From Bacillota bacterium (GTDB taxonomy: Bacteria; Bacillota_A; Clostridia; Lachnospirales; Lachnospiraceae), in NCBI GenBank assembly GCA_023443925.1, contig JAEZSL010000151.1, positions 1 through 15,121 of the forward strand: a DNA stretch of 15,121 bases. Direction: 5' to 3'. A model generated the notes under the pieces. That model worked only from the letters and a program-made list of their open reading frames with translations. It was not told the DNA's origin and ran no database searches. A program made the translations under genes and the position numbers. This document shows, in pieces, positions 7,628-14,905 of the stretch (position 1 is the stretch's first letter; the number at the start of each line of letters is the position of its first letter).

Positions 7628-9811
7628 ATGCAAATGAAGAAATTATTTATGGGTTTGAAAAGAAACGACAGGAAAAGTAAAAACAGGGAAAGTGCTTATG
7701 ATGCGGCAGAACAAGGACTGGCTGGTAATACCAAACGGAAAAACGCTGTGAAAACGGCATCCGAAAGAGGAATAAGTGCTGTTCGGGGAAGAGGAATCAG
7801 GGCAAAATTAACAGCGGCCTTTTTAATACCGGTATTTTTAATCATTGGGCTGGGGGTTGTATCTTATACGAAAGCGTCACAGGGTATTATTGAGAAATAC
7901 GAGAAATCCACTCATATGAGCATTGATATGATGAGGGATTATTTTGAACTGGGCCTTAAGACAGTAGAAACCAAAGCCTTGCAGTTAAGTCTTAATAATA
8001 CCATGATTAAGTACTATTCCGGCAGTTATAAAGAAGATCCCTATCAGGAAATTACTGTTAGCAAAGATATTACAAATATGCTGACAGCGGCTTCCATAGG
8101 CGATGAATTTGTATACAATGTTACCGCTGCTGCAGATTACGGAGTCGGTGTAACTTATCAGGGAACCATCAGCAATAAAACCTACGGCGTTTTAAAGGAT
8201 TCTGCCATTGGTACCGGATTGGGCAGTTCCAATGAATTAAGCAGGTGGTATGGTTCTCATGAAGAACTGGATAATGAATTAAAAGTCAGTTCCAATAATT
8301 ACTGTATGTCCTTTGTCAGAAAACTGAATGACACAGCCGGTGACCAGGCCGGATACATTATTATTGATGTAAATATGAAGGCGCTGGAAGATATCTTAAA
8401 GCGGGCGGATTTCGGAACGGGCAGTATCAGCGGTATTATTACCGGTGACGGAAGGGATATGAATCAGGGTAGTGAAGGTTTTAAAGTTTCTGACCAGGCC
8501 TTTTTTGGTGATATTCAGGAGAGTACGGAAAAAAGCGGCTATACCTATGTGGATTATAGCGGGGAACAGTGCCTTTTACTGTATTCTAAAATGGAGGTGT
8601 CAAATTCTGTTTTATACGCTCTGATACCCAGGAGCGGAATTATAAAACAGGCAGAGGATTTAAAATATCTTACGTTAGGTTTCATTCTGGTGGCCAGTAT
8701 TATCGCTATCGCAACCGGAACCTTAATTGCCTCCGGAATTGGCAATACCATCAAAGCGACCAATCAGGTACTGGAAAAAGCTGCTACCGGTGATATGTCT
8801 GCAGTGGTCAGAATACGGCGAAAGGATGAATTCCAGGTACTGGGCAGAGGTATCAATAACATGCTGCAAAGTATGAAGGAACTGATTTATAAGACGATTT
8901 CCGTAAGTAAAGCGGTATCCGGGTCAGCAGGGAAAGTTGCCGAAAACTCCGATAAGCTTCTTGAAGCGACCCAGAATATTACCAAGACCGTAAATAATAT
9001 CGAGCAGGGTATTGTGCAGCAGGCAGAAGATGCGGAACACTGCCTGTATCAGATGTCATCCCTTGCGGAACAGATCCATGTACTATACGGCAATGCAAAT
9101 GATACGCAATTAATTGCTGCCAATGCCAAGAAGCTTATTTCAGAGGGCATGGTGGTTGTGAATGATTTATCGGAGAAGGTGAAGGATACAACGGCTATAA
9201 CGACCAATGTTATCCGGGATGTTGAAAACTTCAATGAAGAATCCAGGGCAATCAGTCAGATTATCGTAACCATTAACGAGATTGCGGACCAGACCAATCT
9301 GCTGTCCTTAAATGCTTCCATTGAAGCCGCCAGAGCAGGAGAAGCAGGCAGAGGCTTTAGTGTGGTTGCCGATGAAATAAGAAAACTGGCGGAACAGTCA
9401 GCCGGTGCCGCCTTAAGAATTAAAGGTATCATTGAACAGATCCAGAATCGGACCCAGTCGACGGTAGATGCGGCAAAACAGGCAGAGACTTCCGTAAAGG
9501 TACAGGGAAAAGCGCTGGTTACCACGGTGGATTCCTTTAAAAACATTAACAATGAAATAGAAAAGATGGCACAGAATATGGATAAAATCCTGGCTGGAAT
9601 GAAAAAAATGGAACAGGCCAAAGAAGACACCTTAAGTGCAATGGAGAGTATATCCGCAGTTTCGGAAGAGACTGCCGCCGCTTCCAGTGAACTTGGCAAC
9701 ACGGCTACGGAACAGCTAAAAGCAGTGGAAGAATTAAACCTTGCCGCACGGGAACTGGATTCCGATTCCCAGAACCTGGAGAAATCCATACAGATATTCA
9801 GGCTGGATTAA
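7628..9811 (+). CDS. Methyl-accepting chemotaxis protein (transmembrane chemoreceptor)
   Basis: A 727-residue chemoreceptor that relays an extracellular ligand signal to CheA/CheW. Order of parts: an unusually long basic cytoplasmic N-terminus (residues 1-58, rich in Lys/Arg); TM1 at about 61-80; an extracellular sensor of about 265 residues ending in a part resembling the membrane-near half of a dCache domain ([15 protein letters not shown]); TM2 at about 347-369; HAMP to about 420; a long coiled-coil signalling domain with the conserved tip [20 protein letters not shown] and [18 protein letters not shown] at about 554-592. There is no C-terminal CheR-docking pentapeptide. ATG 7628 is preceded by AGGAGAGGG. 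Its placement after two glycosidase genes suggests attraction to the sugars they process (inference), but the 213-bp gap with promoter-like boxes argues for separate transcription. Ligand unknown. Confidence 0.93.
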   Translation: MQMKKLFMGLKRNDRKSKNRESAYDAAEQGLAGNTKRKNAVKTASERGISAVRGRGIRAKLTAAFLIPVFLIIGLGVVSYTKASQGIIEKYEKSTHMSIDMMRDYFELGLKTVETKALQLSLNNTMIKYYSGSYKEDPYQEITVSKDITNMLTAASIGDEFVYNVTAAADYGVGVTYQGTISNKTYGVLKDSAIGTGLGSSNELSRWYGSHEELDNELKVSSNNYCMSFVRKLNDTAGDQAGYIIIDVNMKALEDILKRADFGTGSISGIITGDGRDMNQGSEGFKVSDQAFFGDIQESTEKSGYTYVDYSGEQCLLLYSKMEVSNSVLYALIPRSGIIKQAEDLKYLTLGFILVASIIAIATGTLIASGIGNTIKATNQVLEKAATGDMSAVVRIRRKDEFQVLGRGINNMLQSMKELIYKTISVSKAVSGSAGKVAENSDKLLEATQNITKTVNNIEQGIVQQAEDAEHCLYQMSSLAEQIHVLYGNANDTQLIAANAKKLISEGMVVVNDLSEKVKDTTAITTNVIRDVENFNEESRAISQIIVTINEIADQTNLLSLNASIEAARAGEAGRGFSVVADEIRKLAEQSAGAALRIKGIIEQIQNRTQSTVDAAKQAETSVKVQGKALVTTVDSFKNINNEIEKMAQNMDKILAGMKKMEQAKEDTLSAMESISAVSEETAAASSELGNTATEQLKAVEELNLAARELDSDSQNLEKSIQIFRLD

Positions 9812-9859
9812 ACATAGATTAACGCCGTCCTGATGGTAAGCCAGGTGCCCGATTAGGGC

Positions 9860-9886
9860 AGGAACCATACACAAAATGGTCCTTTT
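9860..9886 (+). terminator. Candidate intrinsic terminator of the chemoreceptor gene
   Basis: AGGAACCAT (9860-9868) pairs with ATGGTCCT (9876-9883) with one bulged A, followed by TTTT ending at 9886. It lies about 50 bp after the stop codon. A smaller GCCC/GGGC hairpin immediately precedes it. Confidence 0.5.
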
Positions 9887-9949
9887 GATACACGATCAAT
9901 CATGATAATTGTAAAAATATCAATATAATTGTTGTAACTAAGAATAGGC

Positions 9950-9987
9950 AGCGGGGAGATATGGTTTTCATACCATGTCTCCCCGCT
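9950..9987. terminator. Strong 16-bp hairpin between convergent genes
   Basis: AGCGGGGAGATATGGT (9950-9965) pairs with ACCATGTCTCCCCGCT (9972-9987) over 16 bp with a 6-nt loop; one T-G position pairs as a wobble in plus-strand RNA. It begins 7 nt beyond the stop of the minus-strand gene and lies after the chemoreceptor gene. It is placed like a shared bidirectional terminator, although neither side has a long T-tract. Confidence 0.6.
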
Positions 9988-9994
9988 AATTCAT

Positions 9995-10603
9995 TTATAC
10001 GATTACTGCCTCGTCAAAAAACTGGGGCATATGGAAATTCCAGGTTTCATTATCAATGGCAGAATAGCTGCCGTAATGCTGGGTGGGGATATCTCTTGCG
10101 CAGAGCTTATAGAAATTACAGCGGATAAGGTCGCCTGGTTCAAAGCTATCCTTTCCGAAAAGGTCTTTTACATACTGCAGGGGTATGGTAACCTCCACAG
10201 TCCAGGAATTTGTATCAATATCGGCTTTACAGGTGCAGACAGCTTTGGTAAATTCGGTGTATACCTTTCTTCCCGGAGGTATCTGGCCGTAGCGGTTTAG
10301 CATGGCTCCGTTGGCATTCATCTCGATGTTCACATAAGTACCCTTTAAGGTCTCCGGGGCAAATTCTATAAATGCCTCCATAGCACTGTCAAGATAAACG
10401 TCATCTTCGTTTTCGCTGTAGGAGCGGATCGGGTCTTTTTCTTCGCAGGTCATTTGAATAATAAAACAATCATCTTTTAAGTAAGCCATTTTACCGTAAG
10501 TCACCGGACGGTAGTCGCCGCCCCAGTTGTATTTATCTATATGGAAGATAGGACAGCCGGTTAACTCGGATTTGTTCAGAATTGTATGGATCTCATACGA
10601 CAT
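9995..10603 (-). CDS. Stand-alone CBM9-like carbohydrate-binding protein, no signal peptide
   Basis: A 202-residue protein that looks like a single family-9-like carbohydrate-binding (CBM9_2-type) fold: YGKMAYLKDDCFIIQMTCEE, DSAMEAFIEF, YVNIEMNANGAML, WTVEVTIPL, the GDLIRCNFYKLC strand and WNFHMPQFFDEAV at the end. In xylanases such a domain is an accessory module; here it is the whole protein with no catalytic partner. No signal peptide is present, so it is probably cytoplasmic. The start at 10603 has AGGAGG seven bases upstream on the minus strand; the frame stays open further upstream, but that stretch is AT-rich control DNA with no RBS. It is divergent from the ABC importer operon. Function unknown; sugar binding is inferred from the fold only. 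Confidence 0.8.
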   Translation of the reverse strand: MSYEIHTILNKSELTGCPIFHIDKYNWGGDYRPVTYGKMAYLKDDCFIIQMTCEEKDPIRSYSENEDDVYLDSAMEAFIEFAPETLKGTYVNIEMNANGAMLNRYGQIPPGRKVYTEFTKAVCTCKADIDTNSWTVEVTIPLQYVKDLFGKDSFEPGDLIRCNFYKLCARDIPTQHYGSYSAIDNETWNFHMPQFFDEAVIV

Positions 10604-10628
10604 ATAAATTCCTCCTGGTATGTATTTT

Positions 10629-10659
10629 AATTGTTCTCTGCTACAGCAGAGGAACAATT
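10629..10659. repeat. 14-bp inverted repeat in the leader of the CBM9-like gene
   Basis: AATTGTTCTCTGCT (10629-10642) and AGCAGAGGAACAATT (10645-10659) are complementary except for one extra base, around a 2-base centre. On the minus strand it lies about 15 bp upstream of the AGGAGG and downstream of a TATAAT at 10684-10679. It could be an operator (roadblock position) or an RNA hairpin in the 5' leader. It has no T-tract on the minus strand. Confidence 0.7.
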
Positions 10660-10678
10660 GTAGTGTCGGTATAGTTTT

Positions 10679-10684
10679 ATTATA
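10679..10684 (-). promoter_or_regulatory. Candidate -10 box for the CBM9-like gene
   Basis: TATAAT reads on the minus strand at 10684-10679. A transcript would begin near 10672 and cross the inverted repeat at 10629-10659. No convincing -35 hexamer sits at the right distance (about 10702-10707), so an activator may be needed. Moderate to low confidence. Confidence 0.35.
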
Positions 10685-10716
10685 CAAAATAATAATATTT
10701 GTGCGATATCTTTTTG

Positions 10717-10730
10717 TGCAATCGTTTGTA
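10717..10730. promoter_or_regulatory. Candidate LacI/CcpA-type operator (cre-like) in the divergent region
   Basis: TGCAATCGTTTGTA is a partial palindrome centred on CG, of the shape bound by LacI-family regulators including CcpA (TGnAAnCGnTnnCA), with a mismatch at the conserved C. It lies upstream of both divergent promoters' -10 boxes. Weak evidence on sequence alone. Confidence 0.25.
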
Positions 10731-10835
10731 TAAGTACAAAAGGTACAAAGACGGAAAAAGTCTTTGGCTATTTTGCTCAAAAATAATGACGAAAATTGTA
10801 GAAAAACACAGTTTTAAAGTATTTTATAATGGCTA

Positions 10836-10867
10836 TTGACATTTGATAAATTTGGAGTTAGTATAAA
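10836..10867 (+). promoter_or_regulatory. Candidate promoter of the ABC importer operon
   Basis: A perfect TTGACA -35 at 10836-10841 is followed at 17-bp spacing by TAGTAT (10859-10864); the overlapping TATAAA at 10862-10867 is a better -10 but with 20-bp spacing. The leader would then be about 165 nt. A second possible pair, TTGACT (10909-10914) and TGTATT (10932-10937) with 17-bp spacing, lies downstream. The rest of the 430-bp intergenic stretch is AT-rich and shows no coding potential. Confidence 0.5.
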
Positions 10868-11033
10868 TGTGCAAATAAGTTTTGCAAACATTCGGATAAA
10901 GTGGCATTTTGACTATATGAAAAACCGTTCGTGTATTGGTAATTACTCATAAAAATTAGACGGTTACATAGCAGAATGCATTTATTTTCTGTAATGTAAA
11001 CACGAGTGTATATCTAAGAGGAGGATTTGAGTG

Positions 11034-12182
11034 ATGGCAAAAAAGATTATTTTAGCATGTCTGGCGGCAGTTATGATCATGGGTGCACTTACTGCATGCA
11101 CAAAAAAGACAGACACAACAGAAGGACAGAAAACAGAAACAGGAAATACCCAGAAAGAAGAATCAAATGAACCCCAGAAAACTTATAAGTTAACTGTATC
11201 CGGTATTAACGGCAGCATTAACTACACACCTGTGTACATAGCAAGAGAGAAAGGTTTCTTCAAAGACGCAGGGCTTGAAATTGATGAAGTTCTTTTCGAT
11301 AACGGACCAGTACAGATGGAAGCTCTCAGTTCCGATTCCTGGGACATTGGCACAACCGGTGTAGGCGGCGTTTTATCCGGTGCGATCGGATATAATGCAC
11401 TTTTAGTTGGCGCATCCAACTCAGATAATGGAACCCAGACCGTATGGGTTCGTAAAGATTCCGACATTGCAGCTGCAGGAACAGGCAATAATACAGTTAA
11501 TACATCCATTATCGGTAGTGCCGATGCCTGGAGAGGTGCACAGGTTCTTTGTACTTCCGGTAACGTATTACAATATTTATTACTGAAAACACTGGGTGGT
11601 TTCGGATTGACTCTGAATGATATTGAGTTCGTAGCAATGGATTCCCCTACCGCAAATAGTGCATTCTTAGCCGGACAGGGCGATGCTGCCGTAGTAACCG
11701 GTGCAATCAGCTTTTCAGAAGATAAAGACAACTATGTACTGGCTTCCAGCGGTAACCTGGCTGATACAGGACTTATGTGTAATTTCATGGTTAACAAAAA
11801 CAAATATTCAGATCCTGAAAAATATGAAGCTATGAAAATATTTTTAAAGGTTTACTTCGAAACAATTGACTGGATGAATCAGAATAAAGATGAAGCAGCA
11901 CAGCTTTGCAGTGACTTTAACCAGGAATGCGGAATTAACTTAAGTCCTGAAACTGCAACCTTATATTTAGGACAAGATCCATACTATTCACTGGAACAAG
12001 TATATAATATGATGCATGATACAGCAGAAGGTGCAGATTATTCCGTTATGGAAGGAAAGCTAATTGATGTATTAAAATTCTTTATCGAGTACGGCAATTA
12101 TAATGAAGGCGATGACCAGAAATTCCTGGGTCATTTGGATACGAAGTTAATTGACGAGGTTTATGCTGAATATAACAAATAA
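11034..12182 (+). CDS. ABC importer substrate-binding lipoprotein, nitrate/sulfonate/THI5-like (NMT1/SsuA class)
   Basis: A 382-residue secreted lipoprotein. The signal peptide (KK followed by a hydrophobic core) ends in the lipobox LTAC with Cys22 as the lipidated residue, then a Thr/Glu/Lys/Asn-rich linker to about residue 50. The mature domain begins with KLTVSGINGSINYTPVYIAR and EKGFFKDAGLEIDEVLF, typical of the NMT1/THI5/SsuA class, and includes WDIGTTGVGGVLSG and AAVVTGAISFSEDKDNYVLA. It would bring the ligand to the two permeases encoded next. GGAGG at 11020-11024 serves ATG 11034; GTG at 11031 in the same frame is an alternative adding one residue. The class contains binders of nitrate, sulfonates, taurine and pyrimidine precursors; the ligand cannot be assigned here. 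A strong hairpin follows the gene. Confidence 0.9.
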   Translation: MAKKIILACLAAVMIMGALTACTKKTDTTEGQKTETGNTQKEESNEPQKTYKLTVSGINGSINYTPVYIAREKGFFKDAGLEIDEVLFDNGPVQMEALSSDSWDIGTTGVGGVLSGAIGYNALLVGASNSDNGTQTVWVRKDSDIAAAGTGNNTVNTSIIGSADAWRGAQVLCTSGNVLQYLLLKTLGGFGLTLNDIEFVAMDSPTANSAFLAGQGDAAVVTGAISFSEDKDNYVLASSGNLADTGLMCNFMVNKNKYSDPEKYEAMKIFLKVYFETIDWMNQNKDEAAQLCSDFNQECGINLSPETATLYLGQDPYYSLEQVYNMMHDTAEGADYSVMEGKLIDVLKFFIEYGNYNEGDDQKFLGHLDTKLIDEVYAEYNK

Positions 12183-12238
12183 TTAATAAAATAATTAATA
12201 GATAAAGAGTGAAATCGGTATCTGTGACATAGGGCGAT

Positions 12239-12291
12239 AAACGGCAGCTGCAAGGACAAAAAAACAGATTCTAATGCAGCTGCCGGTTTTT
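12239..12291 (+). terminator. Strong hairpin plus T-tract between binding-protein and permease genes
   Basis: GGCAGCTGCA (12243-12252) pairs perfectly with TGCAGCTGCC (12275-12284), extended by AAAC/GTTT with one bulge, and is followed by five Ts (12287-12291). It lies 57 bp after the binding-protein stop and about 20 bp before the permease RBS. With no promoter visible after it, permease expression would need read-through. This fits partial termination giving more binding protein than membrane components. Confidence 0.75.
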
Positions 12292-12327
12292 ACCCAATAA
12301 TAAAAATAAAAGGAGTTGTAACAAACA

Positions 12328-13164
12328 ATGGCCGCAGCAAATGAAAATATTGAAAAGGGCCTGAGGGAGTACCAGAAAGCACAAAAAGCAAGTTCGCTTA
12401 AGTATATGCTGCTTCAACTGGCAGGTGTCGTAGGTTTTCTGGGACTTTGGCAATTGGCGGTTGTCAGCGGAATGGTAGACCCTGCAAGACTGCCTGCACC
12501 CTCTACGGTTTTTAAAACCCTGGTTATCAAAACTTACAGTGAACAGCCGGATGGAAATATATTGTTAATCAATATCCTGGCCAGCCTCCAGGTAGCCTTA
12601 TCCGGTTTCTTCACGGCAATTATTATCGGAATACCCCTTGGATTAATTATGGGATGGTGGAAGAATGCAGACCGTTTTATCCGTCCAATTTTTGAATTAA
12701 TCCGTCCGATTCCTCCCATTGCATGGATTCCACTGATTGTAGTGTGGATGGGTATCGGTCTTCAAGCGAAAGCGATGATTATATTTTTTACTACTTTTGT
12801 GCCTTGTGTAATTAATTCCTATACCGGTATTAAACTTACAAACCAGACACTGATTAATGTTTCAAAAACCTTTGGGGCTTCTAATTTAGAAATCTTCTTT
12901 AAGGTAGGTATTCAGTCCGCTCTGCCCATGACCTTTGCCGGTATCCGGGTTGCTCTGGGTAATTCCTGGTCCACTCTGGTTGCCGCTGAAATGTTAGCTG
13001 CAAGTGCAGGCCTTGGATATATGATTCAGATTGGCCGTTCCGTAGCCCGTCCGGATATCGTTATTGTAGGTATGGCTGTAATTGGTATCATCGGGGCAAT
13101 ATTGTCAGCGTTGCTTTCCTTTGCAGAGAGAAAACTGATGAAATGGCAAAAGCAAAGACGTTAA
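12328..13164 (+). CDS. ABC importer permease 1 (SsuC/TauC/NrtB-type, BPD_transp_1)
   Basis: A 278-residue integral membrane protein of the type I importer class. After a charged N-terminal helix (about 25 residues) come hydrophobic segments beginning LLQLAGVVGFLGLW, then LSGFFTAIIIGIPLGLIMGW, and the family block FELIRPIPPIAWIPLIVVW. The cytoplasmic EAA-like coupling loop runs from about residue 181 (FGASNLEIFFKVGIQSALP), and AAEMLAASAGLGYMI follows. It forms the channel and contacts the ATPases. AGGAG at 12311-12315 precedes the ATG by 12 nt. The gene ends 13 bp before the second permease, which is clearly related but not identical; the two probably form a heterodimer (inference). Confidence 0.92.
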   Translation: MAAANENIEKGLREYQKAQKASSLKYMLLQLAGVVGFLGLWQLAVVSGMVDPARLPAPSTVFKTLVIKTYSEQPDGNILLINILASLQVALSGFFTAIIIGIPLGLIMGWWKNADRFIRPIFELIRPIPPIAWIPLIVVWMGIGLQAKAMIIFFTTFVPCVINSYTGIKLTNQTLINVSKTFGASNLEIFFKVGIQSALPMTFAGIRVALGNSWSTLVAAEMLAASAGLGYMIQIGRSVARPDIVIVGMAVIGIIGAILSALLSFAERKLMKWQKQRR

Positions 13165-13177
13165 GGAGGAAGAGTTT

Positions 13178-13966
13178 GTGGATCAGAATGCTAGAGAAAG
13201 AAAAAAGAAGATAGATAAGATATTATACTGGGCGCTTCCTGTATTGTCTGTTCTTTTTGTTATTGTTGCCTGGGTCAGCTTTTCTGCTGTGCATCCGGAA
13301 CTTATGCCGGGACCGGCAGCTGTATGGGAACGCTTGATCAGGACTTTTACAAAACCCATCGGCAGGATTAATCTGTTAGGACATGCCTGGGCCAGTTTAA
13401 GACGTGTATTAGCCGCACTGGTAGTTGCCTGGGCGTTTGGTATTTCCTTCGGTATCTTAATCGGATGGAATAAGACCTGCCGTGCGCTGTTAGGATCTGT
13501 ATTTGAAATGATCCGTCCCATACCCCCAATCGCCTGGATACCCATTATCATTATGTGGTTTGGTATCGGGGAATTGCCTAAGATTTTACTGGTATTTATC
13601 GGGACCTTCGTTCCGCTGGTAATTAATACGGCAACAGGTATTCAAATGGTAGAAAAGATTAATGTTGATGTAGGAAAAGTATTTGGCGGAAACAACTGGC
13701 AGATTCTTACCCAGATTGTCATACCGACTGCATTACCTTCCATATTCGCCGGAATCCGTACTTCCGTAAGTTCGGGCTGGACTACCGTATTGGCTGCGGA
13801 AATGTTGGCAGCAACTGCCGGTCTGGGATCAATGGTTACAAAAGGATGGCAGGGCGGAGACATGGCACTGGTATTAGTAGCAGTTATTACGATTGCAATA
13901 GTTGGAGCGATTTTATCGGTTGTATTAGCAAAACTGGAAAAGGTGGTTTGTCCATGGAACAACTGA
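13178..13966 (+). CDS. ABC importer permease 2 (SsuC/TauC/NrtB-type, BPD_transp_1)
   Basis: A 262-residue membrane protein paralogous to the preceding permease: the blocks FEMIRPIPPIAWIPIIIMWF, TFVPLVINTATGIQ and AAEMLAATAGLGSMV match it closely, and the EAA-like loop lies at about residues 170-195 (FGGNNWQILTQIVIPTALP). The start is GTG 13178, with a near-perfect AAGGAGGA at 13163-13170 that overlaps the stop codon of permease 1, so the two are translationally linked. The gene overlaps the following ATPase start by 13 bp. Divergence between the two copies outside the conserved blocks suggests distinct roles in a heterodimeric channel rather than a recent duplication. Confidence 0.92.
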   Translation: MDQNARERKKKIDKILYWALPVLSVLFVIVAWVSFSAVHPELMPGPAAVWERLIRTFTKPIGRINLLGHAWASLRRVLAALVVAWAFGISFGILIGWNKTCRALLGSVFEMIRPIPPIAWIPIIIMWFGIGELPKILLVFIGTFVPLVINTATGIQMVEKINVDVGKVFGGNNWQILTQIVIPTALPSIFAGIRTSVSSGWTTVLAAEMLAATAGLGSMVTKGWQGGDMALVLVAVITIAIVGAILSVVLAKLEKVVCPWNN

Positions 13967-14715
13967 AAAGAAAAATGGAAATAAAGAATGTTTCAAAAAC
14001 ATTCTACAGCAAAGAAGGATATTTTACTGCAATTGAAGATGTAAGCTTTGATGTTTATGACGGTGAATTTCTTGTACTGTTAGGACCGGGAAGAAGCGGA
14101 AAAACAGTTTTATTAAATATTATTGCCGGTTTGGAAAGTAAAACCACCGGATCTGTGATTTATGATGGAAAAGTAATCAATAATGTTAATCCGGAAGTAG
14201 GCATGGTTTTTCAAAAAACAGCCTTAATGCCATTTAAAACAGTTATGCAGAATGTGGAACTCGGATTAAAATTTAGACATATACCAAAGAATGAAAGAGA
14301 AGAAATCTGTCAGAAGTATATTGACCTCGTAGGACTGCAGGGTTTTGAAAAATCTTATCCAAAGGCACTGTCCGGCGGTATGAAACAGCGTGTCGGTATT
14401 GCCAGGGCATATGCCAATGATCCCAAGGTACTGATTATGGATGAACCTTTCGGTGCACTGGATGCCCAGACCCGTTATGCCATGCAAAATGAAGTACTTC
14501 GTATCTGGGAGCAGGAAAAACGTACCTTTATCTATGTAACTAATAATATAGAAGAAGCATGTTATCTGGGTACCAGAATTGTTTTACTCAGCGAATGCCC
14601 TGCCAGGGTGAAAGAGGTTTATCCCATCGATCTTCCCAGACCGAGAAATATGGTCAGCAAAGAGTTTATGGATCTGCGTGCTAAAATTTCGGATAATACG
14701 GATCTTTCAATCTAG
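13954..14715 (+). CDS. ABC importer ATPase 1 (SsuB/TauB/NrtD-type) with Asn in the H-loop position
   Basis: A 253-residue nucleotide-binding protein that would power the importer at the inner face of the membrane. Walker A is GPGRSGKT (44-51), an uncommon version of GPSGCGKS but with the key Lys50; the Q-loop is in VFQKTALMPF; the signature is LSGGMKQR (139-146); Walker B is VLIMDEP with Asp163/Glu164; the D-loop GALD is intact. Where relatives have THD, this protein has TNN: Asn197 replaces the switch His and Asn198 the Asp. The H-loop His normally helps position gamma-phosphate, so the protein may hydrolyse ATP poorly and rely on a partner site. ATG 13954 follows AAAGGTGG at good spacing and overlaps the permease gene by 13 bp; the open frame upstream is permease sequence in another frame. 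A second ATPase gene follows. Confidence 0.92.
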   Translation: MEQLKRKMEIKNVSKTFYSKEGYFTAIEDVSFDVYDGEFLVLLGPGRSGKTVLLNIIAGLESKTTGSVIYDGKVINNVNPEVGMVFQKTALMPFKTVMQNVELGLKFRHIPKNEREEICQKYIDLVGLQGFEKSYPKALSGGMKQRVGIARAYANDPKVLIMDEPFGALDAQTRYAMQNEVLRIWEQEKRTFIYVTNNIEEACYLGTRIVLLSECPARVKEVYPIDLPRPRNMVSKEFMDLRAKISDNTDLSI

Positions 14716-14727
14716 CTCCCGTCGCAT

Positions 14728-14751
14728 AAATCATCTGCTGGCAGATGATTT
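14728..14751. repeat. Perfect 11-bp inverted repeat (hairpin) after ATPase 1
   Basis: AAATCATCTGC (14728-14738) and GCAGATGATTT (14741-14751) are perfectly complementary with a 2-base centre. It starts 13 bp after the ATPase 1 stop. It ends in TTT but has no long T-tract, so it may be a weak terminator, an RNA stability element or an operator. Confidence 0.75.
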
Positions 14752-14768
14752 GCTGTAAATAATCAGGG

Positions 14769-14791
14769 TGTGAAATGTACCTTATTTCACA
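14769..14791. repeat. Perfect 8-bp inverted repeat between the two ATPase genes
   Basis: TGTGAAAT (14769-14776) and ATTTCACA (14784-14791) flank a 7-base centre. The TGTGA...TCACA arrangement resembles operators of CRP/FNR-family regulators. Further on, TCCTGT (14797-14802) and ACAGGA (14837-14842) form a third, longer-range pair. No gene is seen in the spacer. Confidence 0.55.
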
Positions 14792-14905
14792 TTAGCTCCT
14801 GTTTTATAAATTATAAGTCAGTACTGCGTTGGCTGGACAGGAACTTAACAAAAGGCTCTGTTAGGCATTTCCAATGATCTAGCATACGCAGGAATGGAGG
14901 AAAAT

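Larger units (their letters stand above)
14713..14811 (+). repeat. Pair of imperfect 19-bp direct repeats in the ATPase spacer
   Basis: TAGCTCCCGTCGCATAAAT (14713-14731) and TAGCTCCTGTTTTATAAAT (14793-14811) match at 15 of 19 bases, 80 bp apart. The first includes the stop codon of ATPase 1. Sequence after the repeats does not align well, so this is not a clear 80-bp duplication. Confidence 0.4.

Noticed and set aside
9256..9789. 177-codon minus-strand open frame inside the chemoreceptor gene
   Set aside because: It is antisense to the highly conserved signalling domain, is Ser/Ala-rich as expected of an antisense shadow, and has no RBS.
10604..10780. N-terminal extension of the CBM9-like frame (59 further codons)
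   Set aside because: The extension covers the AT-rich control region, the inverted repeat and a -10 box, has no RBS at its start, and is Cys/Thr-rich junk-like. The internal ATG at 10603 has a perfect AGGAGG.
11222..11731. 169-codon minus-strand open frame inside the binding-protein gene
   Set aside because: Antisense shadow of a well-supported lipoprotein gene, with Ser/Pro-rich composition and no RBS.
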